Assembly (NCBI GenBank): GCA_045634085.1 | Contig: JAZQZM010000097.1 | Coordinates: forward strand, 1 to 26,019 | Reading direction: 5' to 3' | Source: HGM04593 sp045634085 | GTDB taxonomy: Bacteria > Bacteroidota > Bacteroidia > Bacteroidales > Bacteroidaceae | DNA length: 26,019 bases | Shown here: in pieces, positions 6,046 to 12,736 of the stretch | Layout of the letters: each line of letters opens with the position of its first letter | How positions within the stretch are numbered: position 1 is the first letter of the stretch | Program-made: the position numbers and the translations under genes | Notes under the pieces: generated by a model | The model's input: only the letters and a program-made list of their open reading frames with translations | Told to the model about the DNA's origin: nothing | Databases searched by the model: none

Positions 6046-7407
6046 TCACTTTATCTCCACGGTAACCTCGGCCGGGAACACACGTTCGGGGTCAAAGAAC
6101 TCGGCACAGCTCTCCACCATAGCCTCAACCGTAGGTTTCACCTTACCGTTGAAAGCCTCTTTACCGTTCACCACCACCCTTACAGGTTGCGACAGGTCGA
6201 ACAGTTCCTCATTGAGAAACAGTGTCACATTTCCCTTTGTTGCCGGTGTGTAGCTGCGTTCAAAGAGCATTGGGATGTTATAGATTGCGTGAGTTGTAGT
6301 ATAAGTTACATTATCCACCTTGAGTTCAATGGTGTTGCCATTGATCTTCACCTCGTAACATGTACGTTCCTCATCGTTGGCGCGCGAAGTCTCATTCACC
6401 TTGAGATTGTAGAAACCTGTGCGGTGACGGCCATACATGTCGTAATCCTCCCAGTAGAAATATGTGGGGTGCGCATTACGCACATGCTTGCTGAGCCATG
6501 GAGTAGTCTTCTCATAGTTGATGCCATGCCCCATGCCCGGAACAATCTCAATGAAATTGTTGTAAAGCCCCGGATGCTCCTCGGCAAGTTTCGCAATTGT
6601 CTTTGCCGCATTGTCGGTCATGACATTTCGTGCAAAACCATAGTCATTCTCACCAGTACGCAACGAAAAGGCAATGTTGGCAAGGTTCTCCATAGGAGCA
6701 TTCTTCAAAGGCTCGCCGCCAGCCATCGGGCCGGCACCGGCAAGATAATCGGCATAGAACGAAGCGAGACGCTGGCTGCCATATCCGCCCTCTGATATTC
6801 CATAGAAATACACTCTGTTGGGGTCGATACTCTCCTCAAGGAAAGCAAGACGCAGCAGTTTTTCCCAAGCCCACTGCTTGCTCTGTATCGCCCAGCGGTA
6901 CAGTTCGCCGTAACCGTTGGGTATCTGCGGAATGAAATGCAATGACGGCGCATCATCATAGCTGTGGCAAAGCCTGAAGCCGGTCTCCCACTCGCTGCGC
7001 TTGTCACCCGAACCATGCATGTAGAGGAAGAGCGGATAGCCGTCACCCGGCTGTGCACCTTTCTTTATGAAGTAATATGGCATCACAGCCTCGGGCTCAA
7101 GCGCCTCGGGCAGATGCCAGTAACCAGTGTCACGAGGTTCCTCGGCAGCGAAAGGAGCAATGAGTTTCTCCTCTTCGTGAGCCTTAACGGCATCGCGCCA
7201 GCAACCCCACACAGCAGCCCTCATCTGCGCAATATCGTCAATCTTGACACTCTTTCCATTGCTGTAGTCACCTGCTGTACCCTGGAGTACATGTGAAAAA
7301 TACTCTTTAACCTTCTTTGCCTGACGTTTCGATAGTTCGCCGCCGGTGCATGCAAAGCCGGCAAGCAACGACAATGCAAAAAGCGCTGTTATGACTGTTC
7401 TTTTCAT
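6046..7407 (-). CDS. Exported alpha/beta-hydrolase (esterase or peptidase-like)
   Basis: A 453-residue exported serine hydrolase; the substrate is unknown. The N-terminus MKRTVITALFALSLLAGFAC is a signal peptide. Cys20 could be a lipidation site, but GFAC is a poor lipobox. The catalytic region has YMHGSGD (oxyanion side, about 129-135) and the nucleophile elbow YGISEGGYG with Ser205. Asp255 (GENDYG) and His294 (GMGHGI) are well placed to complete the triad. The layout resembles PHB-depolymerase/acyl-esterase-like secreted hydrolases. Residues 325-453 form a beta-rich C-terminal extension of no clear family. It is on its own, with a weak promoter upstream and recR downstream. Confidence 0.82.
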   Translation of the reverse strand: MKRTVITALFALSLLAGFACTGGELSKRQAKKVKEYFSHVLQGTAGDYSNGKSVKIDDIAQMRAAVWGCWRDAVKAHEEEKLIAPFAAEEPRDTGYWHLPEALEPEAVMPYYFIKKGAQPGDGYPLFLYMHGSGDKRSEWETGFRLCHSYDDAPSLHFIPQIPNGYGELYRWAIQSKQWAWEKLLRLAFLEESIDPNRVYFYGISEGGYGSQRLASFYADYLAGAGPMAGGEPLKNAPMENLANIAFSLRTGENDYGFARNVMTDNAAKTIAKLAEEHPGLYNNFIEIVPGMGHGINYEKTTPWLSKHVRNAHPTYFYWEDYDMYGRHRTGFYNLKVNETSRANDEERTCYEVKINGNTIELKVDNVTYTTTHAIYNIPMLFERSYTPATKGNVTLFLNEELFDLSQPVRVVVNGKEAFNGKVKPTVEAMVESCAEFFDPERVFPAEVTVEIK

Positions 7408-7424
7408 AATTCTTAAATTTTAGG

Positions 7425-7455
7425 CGAATTTATAACTACTTGGTCATATTGGCAA
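7425..7455 (-). promoter_or_regulatory. Possible promoter of the hydrolase gene
   Basis: Minus strand TTG (7455..7453), 20-nt spacer, TAAATTCG (7432..7425). The -7 box is of the TAnnTTCG type also seen in front of recR, but the -33 box reads GTTG rather than TTTG, so this is a weaker call. Confidence 0.4.
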
Positions 7456-7493
7456 CATTTTGGTATAATTATTCCTTTATGCATGAAATAATT

Positions 7494-7521
7494 GAGAGGA
7501 TGCCTGGTTGGGCATCCTCTC
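7494..7521 (-). terminator. Perfect hairpin after the rhodanese gene, probable terminator
   Basis: GAGAGGATGCC and GGCATCCTCTC form a perfect 11-bp stem with a 6-nt loop. On the minus strand it is followed by AATTATTTC, a poor U-tract, while no T-run follows on the plus strand. It lies about 60 bp beyond the rhodanese stop, so it most likely ends or stabilises the protease-rhodanese transcript. Confidence 0.6.
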
Positions 7522-7580
7522 TACTCTTACTTAAGGCAATGAATAGCTCAGTATTTAAATTACTGCAACTTTTCAGTCAT

Positions 7581-7937
7581 TTATTTCCAGCTTTCATAAC
7601 CACCATCAAGTTCCACCACTGTATACCCCATCTCATGGAGCATTGTAGCGGCACTCTTGCTCCGTCTGCCACTGCGGCAATATACGGCAACAGTTCTCTC
7701 CTTGTCAAGAAGCCCCTGCGCCACATCACTGAAAGTCGCGTCATTCACATCAATGTTCACGCTGCCCTGAATGTGTCCGGCAGCATACTCCTTGAATGTA
7801 CGCACGTCCACAAGCTGTGTTCCAGGCTGGGCGATGACCTCCTTGAACTCATCTACATCTACCGAACGGAACGGCATATCACCGGCGCACGAAGCCATAC
7901 CCAACGACGCAAGAACCATAATCAAGAATTTCTTCAA
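7581..7937 (-). CDS. Rhodanese-domain lipoprotein
   Basis: A 118-residue single-domain rhodanese, probably anchored to a membrane by lipid. Residues 1-17 are a lipoprotein signal (MKKFLIMVLASLGMASC, lipobox MASC, Cys17). The rhodanese domain follows, with LVDVRTFKEYAAGHIQGSVNI and the active-site loop YCRSGRRS (Cys87). Family members move sulfane sulfur or act in redox chemistry; here it would work outside the cytoplasm. The start is a TTG at 7937: the next in-frame ATG (7919) would remove the Lys-Lys needed for export, and AAGG lies 4 nt before the TTG. It begins 7 nt after the C10 protease stop, so the two are almost certainly co-transcribed. Confidence 0.88.
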   Translation of the reverse strand: MKKFLIMVLASLGMASCAGDMPFRSVDVDEFKEVIAQPGTQLVDVRTFKEYAAGHIQGSVNIDVNDATFSDVAQGLLDKERTVAVYCRSGRRSKSAATMLHEMGYTVVELDGGYESWK

Positions 7938-7944
7938 AACCTTA

Positions 7945-10836
7945 TCACTTTACAAATACTTTGACAACAGACACATTGCCGGCAGCATCAGTTGCACACA
8001 CGACATAAATGCCCTTTTCCACAACCACCACAGCGGCATCGCCACTGTATATCGTACGGCCGTCAATGCCATACACGCTTACTGTAACAGCACCGTCGAC
8101 AGCAATGCAGCCCTCACCGGCAACAACGCGTGCCTCACCATCAAGCACATCCTCAACGGCTGTGATGTCGGCCACCCACAGATTTCCATTACCGGCATAT
8201 GTAACCGTGTTGTTCGAGATGACACCCAACGACTTCTTGGAAGTATCGTAGTAATTGATATTTATACGGTACTCACCCAACGGAGTAATGTCCTCGCAAT
8301 ATGCAGAGATAGTGACCTCTACCGACTCGCCTTCCTTTATTGAGACAGGAATATGCTCACTACTCATGTATGTAGTGGTAGTACGCGTGTTGTTCACCCT
8401 TACATATCCCTCAAAATCGCCAGTCACAGTCTTCAGTTTCAATGTAGTGTTGAACGAGGTACCCTGACGCACCTTATTACCATTGTTTATTTCAATACGG
8501 CTATCGGCATAGAGAAGTGCAGTCGTGGTCTCATTTATTGTAATGCAAGGAATCTCTGCCGAGTGTTTTATCTTCTCCCAAGCGCCGCCCTGCAGCATGC
8601 ACACATACACGTTGTAGTCACCGGCAAGCAGCACCGGACAATAGTCATTTACCTTGTACTCGAGCTTCACTGTCGCATTCGACTTGAGATCCTCAACACT
8701 GTATCTTTGCACGATGTTCTTTTCGCCGGTAGCCACATTCTCAAGCATGATACCAAGCACAGCGTTCAAGGCATCATTTGTCGATGCGATGTTCTTTACA
8801 GTTGCAGCGATGTTCATCGACTTGCCCAATGTAACCGACCTTGCGGTAAGGGCCTCCACCATTGGCACAGCACCGCTTGGCAACGGCTCGACCACAAAGG
8901 ACTCACTTGCACCCTGTACATTGAACAGCTTGCCGCTTTCGACATCCATTTTACGGTCGGTATACTCGTTCTTCAGGTTATACTTGAACGAGATGTGATA
9001 CTCTCCATCCTCGGGAACGGCATATCCTGTATTGAATGAGGCAAACATCTCCTCCTCATCGTGCACCTGTATCAATGCCGCCAAAGTTGTCAACGCAACA
9101 GACTTGTAAGTACCGTTCTGCAGTTTCTTGTTCAGATAAGGAACCAGAAGCACAGTAGCACTCTTTCCGTTGTTGGTCTTGAATTTTGCGTCAAAAGTTA
9201 CCCTGTCACCCTTCAGCTGCGGCACGTCGTGCAGCATAACATCGGTAACCTCGACCTCGGGCAACTCCTTGCTCAGTGTGACACCTGTCGAAGTCACATC
9301 CAGCAAAAGTCCGTTCTCGGCACCGCGTGCAATGTATATGTCACCGGAGTCATCGGTATAACAACACAGCACCCTGTACTGTCCCTCCTCGAGATAGTTG
9401 TCATCTTTAGGGTTGCAGCTTACGGACTGCGTAACATAATATCCCAGACTGTTATTGAAAGCAAGGTCCGTAGGATCGCCCACAGTCGTAGTAGCGACAA
9501 TCTCGCCGTCCTTTTCATAGGCAATGGTCAAGTGGGCCCCTATAGCCGAATGCGACCAGTTGAGCAGACCTGCCACGAACTTTATTTTAGCCTGTTTTGT
9601 TGAAGCATTGAACTTATTTGTCTGCTCATAGAGAGTGGTGGTCGAATTGACATCAATCACATCCATCATGTACACAACAGGCACTCCCTGCATATCGGAC
9701 TCGTCGCTTGTACGCGGGCGGATGTTCGCCACCAGAGCCTGACCTACATTATAGCGGCCGTCACCGCCACCAATACCTGTACCCGCAGGCTCCATGTATG
9801 TCATGTCAAAGAATCCGTTGTATGCACCGTCCCAGCCCCAGTCGATATGCAGCATGTTGTTCTCGTCGATACCGTCGCACACAAATGCATGTCCAGAGGT
9901 ATAAGACTGGCTATGACCGGTATACATCAGGGGCTGACGCGCCTCAAGGTTCTCCCTTATTATGGCATAGTACTCCTCATCGGTGTACTCGGTGCGGCGC
10001 ACCACCGTTATTTCGGGGGTGTAGCCGAAGTAATTCACAAGCGCATACGCAGCATAGATGTTGGAACTGCCTGTTCCCTCAAGAGCATAGGTGCTACCTA
10101 TCGCCTTGCCCACATCAACCATGAGCTGCGCAACAGCATCGGCCTGCTCAGCAGTGTAACCATTACGGTAATGGTTGAGCATCTTGCTCCAATCATATGT
10201 ACGCGATTTAAGATGTACGGTCTCGGTCGCACCGGTAATGTTGTTCTTCCATGTAGCGTTGGCAGTAGGTGTCACAGGCCACTCATGGAACTTCATAATC
10301 TGCGCCATGGCTGTAGCAGTACAGCCGGTAGGGGTCTTCTGGCCATTCACCTCGGGACATTTGTTATTATAAGGAGCACCCTGGTTCCATGTTGTCTGCA
10401 ACATGGGTTCAATCCTCTTGCCGGTAGCAGTCTTAGTCTTCGACGGCTCAACGACACCCGCACGCACATCATCGACATAACAGCTGTACTCTTCGAGCCA
10501 TGCTTCAAGCGCAGCCGGCATCTCACCCGCAGCAGCCGTTGTAGAATAACCTACCACAGGCTCCAGGCAATCATCGCCCGAAACAATCACAAAACCGTTG
10601 CCACCCTCGGCAACAAACATATAATACTGCGCATCGTTTTTTGGCGCAGCCTCCTTGGCGGAACTTTTTGAAAGTCCCTCATTTGCAGATAACTTGAGGC
10701 GAGCACGCTGCGCATTGGAGACCTTGCCCCAGAATTCGTTTGCAGTCTCAAGAGCCCTTTCTGGGTCAACAGGCCCCGCAAAGGCGCTGATTGCGAAAAG
10801 CAGAACCAAGGTCAGTAAAGTAGTTGTTTTCTTCAT
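7945..10836 (-). CDS. Secreted C10-family cysteine protease (streptopain-like) with T9SS-like C-terminus
   Basis: A 963-residue secreted cysteine endopeptidase of the SpeB/streptopain/interpain family. Residues 1-20 are a Sec signal peptide. Residues 25-125 form the inhibitory propeptide, with YYMFVAEGGNGFVIVSGDD. The catalytic domain spans about 145-355: QTTWNQGAPYNNKCP, nucleophile Cys172 in TPTGCTATAMAQIM, His316 in SGHAFVCDG, and the conserved WGWDG at 333-337. Residues 370-880 are beta-sandwich repeats rich in Thr and Val. The last 70 or so residues (VSVYGIDGRTIYSG, KGIYVVCATD, ending VKVFVK) look like a type IX secretion sorting domain. Relatives degrade host proteins or activate other proteins; the target here is unknown. 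The gene has its own promoter and is followed closely by the rhodanese gene. Confidence 0.93.
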   Translation of the reverse strand: MKKTTTLLTLVLLFAISAFAGPVDPERALETANEFWGKVSNAQRARLKLSANEGLSKSSAKEAAPKNDAQYYMFVAEGGNGFVIVSGDDCLEPVVGYSTTAAAGEMPAALEAWLEEYSCYVDDVRAGVVEPSKTKTATGKRIEPMLQTTWNQGAPYNNKCPEVNGQKTPTGCTATAMAQIMKFHEWPVTPTANATWKNNITGATETVHLKSRTYDWSKMLNHYRNGYTAEQADAVAQLMVDVGKAIGSTYALEGTGSSNIYAAYALVNYFGYTPEITVVRRTEYTDEEYYAIIRENLEARQPLMYTGHSQSYTSGHAFVCDGIDENNMLHIDWGWDGAYNGFFDMTYMEPAGTGIGGGDGRYNVGQALVANIRPRTSDESDMQGVPVVYMMDVIDVNSTTTLYEQTNKFNASTKQAKIKFVAGLLNWSHSAIGAHLTIAYEKDGEIVATTTVGDPTDLAFNNSLGYYVTQSVSCNPKDDNYLEEGQYRVLCCYTDDSGDIYIARGAENGLLLDVTSTGVTLSKELPEVEVTDVMLHDVPQLKGDRVTFDAKFKTNNGKSATVLLVPYLNKKLQNGTYKSVALTTLAALIQVHDEEEMFASFNTGYAVPEDGEYHISFKYNLKNEYTDRKMDVESGKLFNVQGASESFVVEPLPSGAVPMVEALTARSVTLGKSMNIAATVKNIASTNDALNAVLGIMLENVATGEKNIVQRYSVEDLKSNATVKLEYKVNDYCPVLLAGDYNVYVCMLQGGAWEKIKHSAEIPCITINETTTALLYADSRIEINNGNKVRQGTSFNTTLKLKTVTGDFEGYVRVNNTRTTTTYMSSEHIPVSIKEGESVEVTISAYCEDITPLGEYRININYYDTSKKSLGVISNNTVTYAGNGNLWVADITAVEDVLDGEARVVAGEGCIAVDGAVTVSVYGIDGRTIYSGDAAVVVVEKGIYVVCATDAAGNVSVVKVFVK

Positions 10837-10863
10837 AAAATGTTAATTTGTATAGTTATGGCA

Positions 10864-10896
10864 CAAAAGTATGAAAAAAAAGATTGCAAATACAAA
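10864..10896 (-). promoter_or_regulatory. Promoter of the C10 protease-rhodanese operon
   Basis: Minus strand TACTTTTG (10871..10864), an exact TAnnTTTG -7 box, with TTTG at 10896..10893 giving a 21-nt spacer. A second TTTG at 10890..10887 is too close. The leader would be about 20-25 nt. Confidence 0.65.
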
Positions 10897-11053
10897 ATAT
10901 TTATAACAAAATGAAATATACAAAAGAATTATGACCATATAGCATTGAGGCTTAGGAGAGATGTGCGTAACATGCTATACATTATTGCAAAACTGTATCA
11001 AAATGAAGATTTGCACAAAAAAACAAATATTTTACATTTTTTTAGGTTTTTAT

Positions 11054-11083
11054 TTTGATTGAAACAAAAAATACATATCTTTG
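11054..11083 (+). promoter_or_regulatory. Promoter of the first DUF805-like gene
   Basis: TTTG (11054..11057), 18-nt spacer, TATCTTTG (11076..11083): an exact match to the Bacteroidota -33/-7 consensus. The expected transcript start is about 11090, giving a leader of about 75 nt. Confidence 0.75.
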
Positions 11084-11163
11084 CGCATAGCATGTTGTGA
11101 AGTTCTTGCTTTACACATAAGAAATTGCAAAGTTTTTATGTTTAATATCTAAAATTTATTACT

Positions 11164-11421
11164 ATGGGTTTTGTAGAATCATTTAAGTCTTATTGGACTG
11201 GTTTTGTAAAATTTGACGGCACAACTGAGAAGATGGAGTACATTTGGCACATTGTTACAGCAATCCTTTGCTGCCCTATCACTTGCGGTATCGCCGCTAT
11301 CGGTTTCTGGGCATCAAGCTGCCGCCGTATGGAGACAATGGGTTACAACAAATGGTTGGGTCTCATCAACATTGTATTCCCATTCTGGATTGTAACACTT
11401 TTCTTGAATGAGAAGAAGTAA
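11164..11421 (+). CDS. Miniature DUF805-like membrane protein
   Basis: An 85-residue membrane protein that looks like a cut-down DUF805 protein. The N-terminal FVKFDGTTEKMEYIWH lines up with the DUF805 opening F-x-G-R-x-x-x-x-E-F-W, and SCRRMETMGYNKWLGLI lines up with the family core RRLHDxGxSGW. The His-Asp of RRLHD is replaced by Met-Glu here. Two hydrophobic helices are visible, at about 28-49 and 63-80. The function of DUF805 proteins is unknown. The ATG at 11164 follows a clear promoter by about 80 nt and a strong terminator follows the stop, so this is a single-gene transcript. Confidence 0.78.
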   Translation: MGFVESFKSYWTGFVKFDGTTEKMEYIWHIVTAILCCPITCGIAAIGFWASSCRRMETMGYNKWLGLINIVFPFWIVTLFLNEKK

Positions 11422-11443
11422 TTGAACGAGTCTAATGACTGAT

Positions 11444-11474
11444 AAAAAACTGACTGGCAACAGTCAGTTTTTTT
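11444..11474 (+). terminator. Intrinsic terminator after the first DUF805-like gene
   Basis: AAAAAACTGACT, loop GGCAAC, AGTCAGTTTTTT: a 12-bp stem with a T-run, 22 nt after the stop codon. Confidence 0.9.
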
Positions 11475-11593
11475 ATACCCATTTACCATTAGAACAACAG
11501 ACTGCACATTTATGTTATATCCGACAGACGCACCCGACACATTATATATATAATTGTAAAGGGACATTTGCACATATCTAAACCACTCAAGTC

Positions 11594-12067
11594 ATGGATT
11601 TCCCCACATCAATAAAAAGTTGTTTCTCAAAGTATGCAACCTTCAGCGGACGCGCAAGTTGTTCCGAGTTTTGGTGGTGGACATTATTCACCGCCTTGTC
11701 ACTCATACTCGTGCCCATTGCAGTCAATACAATATACATTGTCGCCTCAAGCATAATAAGCGGCACATCGTTCCTGACATCACAAATAAGCATGGGCACA
11801 TCCTACCTTGCCGGCTATACAATAACACTCATCCTGCACGCCTTTTTTACAATGCTCTCATTCGCATACCCGTTAGCTCTTATACTACCTTCACTTGCCG
11901 TACTTGTACGCCGCTTGCACGATGCCGGATACAGCGGTTGGCTTGCCCTTGTATTTATATTGACAGCTCCAATCTGCTTCATTGGAATAATTATGGGAAT
12001 CATATTCTGCTGCAAGGATAGTACACCAGAGCAAAGCGAAACAACATTCGACACCCATATGGGCTAA
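11594..12067 (+). CDS. DUF805 family membrane protein
   Basis: A full-length DUF805 protein of 157 residues with about four membrane helices. The opening is IKSCFSKYATFSGRASCSEFWWW and the core is LVRRLHDAGYSGWLAL, both close to the family consensus. The insert between the first helices (about 50-80) is rich in Ser, Thr and Ile. The short C-terminal tail DSTPEQSETTFDTHMG is probably cytoplasmic. It is a close paralogue of the minus-strand gene at 15135-15518, which starts with nearly the same MDFxTSIKxCFxKY. The function is unknown. The upstream stretch GACATTTG (about 11562-11569) is a one-mismatch -7 box; no clear terminator follows. Confidence 0.88.
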   Translation: MDFPTSIKSCFSKYATFSGRASCSEFWWWTLFTALSLILVPIAVNTIYIVASSIISGTSFLTSQISMGTSYLAGYTITLILHAFFTMLSFAYPLALILPSLAVLVRRLHDAGYSGWLALVFILTAPICFIGIIMGIIFCCKDSTPEQSETTFDTHMG

Positions 12068-12175
12068 ACATTGGTGAGGATACACAATGTATGTGATATT
12101 CTTCCATTTCACCCATTGAAGCAACCGGAAATATTGTTTTAAACAAAAAATCGACGTAAATCCAATAATAATTAT

Positions 12176-12183
12176 TATTTTTG
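12176..12183 (+). promoter_or_regulatory. -7 box for the third DUF805-like gene
   Basis: TATTTTTG matches TAnnTTTG and lies 46 nt upstream of the ATG at 12230. No TTTG is found at the right distance upstream, so this is a half-supported promoter in an AT-rich stretch. Confidence 0.45.
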
Positions 12184-12229
12184 TGCAGAAAGTTATTTTA
12201 ACAAAAACTCAACAAAAAATATTTAAACT

Positions 12230-12538
12230 ATGGATTTAAAACTAATGTGGGCTGCATACCTCAACGGTTTCAAGCAGTATACCGATTTCAAAGGCAAGAC
12301 AAACTCCGAAGATTTTTGGGGATGGGTAATCATCAACCTGGTTGCAAGCATCGTTCTTTGTTTCTGCTGTCTGGGACCAATATACTGGTTAGCAACAATA
12401 GTTCCATGCATGGCTATCACATGCCGCCGCCTCAATGACGAGGGCAACAAGAACACATGGTTGGGTTACGTTACCGGCTTGTTTGGTCTTCTTTCAATGG
12501 CTATTGTAAACTTCACACTTGAAGGAAACAAGAAGTAA
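12230..12538 (+). CDS. Short DUF805-like membrane protein
   Basis: A 102-residue membrane protein intermediate between the full DUF805 protein upstream and the 85-residue miniature form. FKQYTDFKGKTNSEDFWGW matches the family opening, and ITCRRLNDEGNKNTWLGYV matches the RRLHD core with His changed to Asn. Helices lie at about 32-62 and 78-95. The C-terminus GNKK resembles the NEKK end of the miniature protein, suggesting these two are the closest pair. It has its own terminator. The function is unknown. Confidence 0.82.
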   Translation: MDLKLMWAAYLNGFKQYTDFKGKTNSEDFWGWVIINLVASIVLCFCCLGPIYWLATIVPCMAITCRRLNDEGNKNTWLGYVTGLFGLLSMAIVNFTLEGNKK

Positions 12539-12562
12539 TCGACACCTTATCTAAAGTATATG

Positions 12563-12597
12563 GACAAGCATCACAAAATGATGCTTGTCTTTTTTTA
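12563..12597 (+). terminator. Intrinsic terminator after the third DUF805-like gene
   Basis: GACAAGCATCA, loop CAAAA, TGATGCTTGTC, then a run of eight T: an 11-bp perfect stem 24 nt past the stop. It separates the DUF805-like genes from the TonB receptor gene. Confidence 0.92.
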
Positions 12598-12698
12598 TAC
12601 CCCAACTTTGCTCTTTTAAAGTTAAATTCACTAAATCCACTATGCCAGCCACTCAAGTTTAACAATTTGTTGCGATTCCGGTAAAAGCCTCTGTTTCC

Positions 12699-12706
12699 TA
12701 ACTTTG
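12699..12706 (+). promoter_or_regulatory. -7 box of the TonB receptor gene
   Basis: TAACTTTG is an exact TAnnTTTG box, placing the transcript start about 12713 and giving a leader of about 25 nt to the ATG at 12737. The -33 region is a poor match. The TTG inside this box is in frame with the receptor but belongs to the promoter, not to the coding region. Confidence 0.6.
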
Positions 12707-12736
12707 CAGCCGCAAAATAAGAAAATATACACATAC

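Larger units (their letters stand above)
10837..11163. other. 327-bp divergent intergenic region with promoters and inverted repeats
   Basis: No gene fits here. It holds the minus-strand promoter of the C10 protease (10864-10896) and the plus-strand promoter of the first DUF805-like gene (11054-11083). Between them is an 8-bp inverted repeat, TATAGCAT (10938..10945) and ATGCTATA (10972..10979). The sequence AACATGCTAT (10969..10978) recurs in reverse as ATAGCATGTT (11087..11096), right at the expected start of the plus-strand transcript. The rest is very AT-rich. Confidence 0.6.

Noticed and set aside
11530..11580. Promoter for the DUF805 gene at 11594
   Set aside because: GACATTTG is one base off the -7 box and no -33 box fits, so it is mentioned under the gene only.
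12704..12736. TTG-based N-terminal extension of the TonB receptor
   Set aside because: The TTG lies inside the TAACTTTG promoter box and the extension would precede a normal signal peptide.
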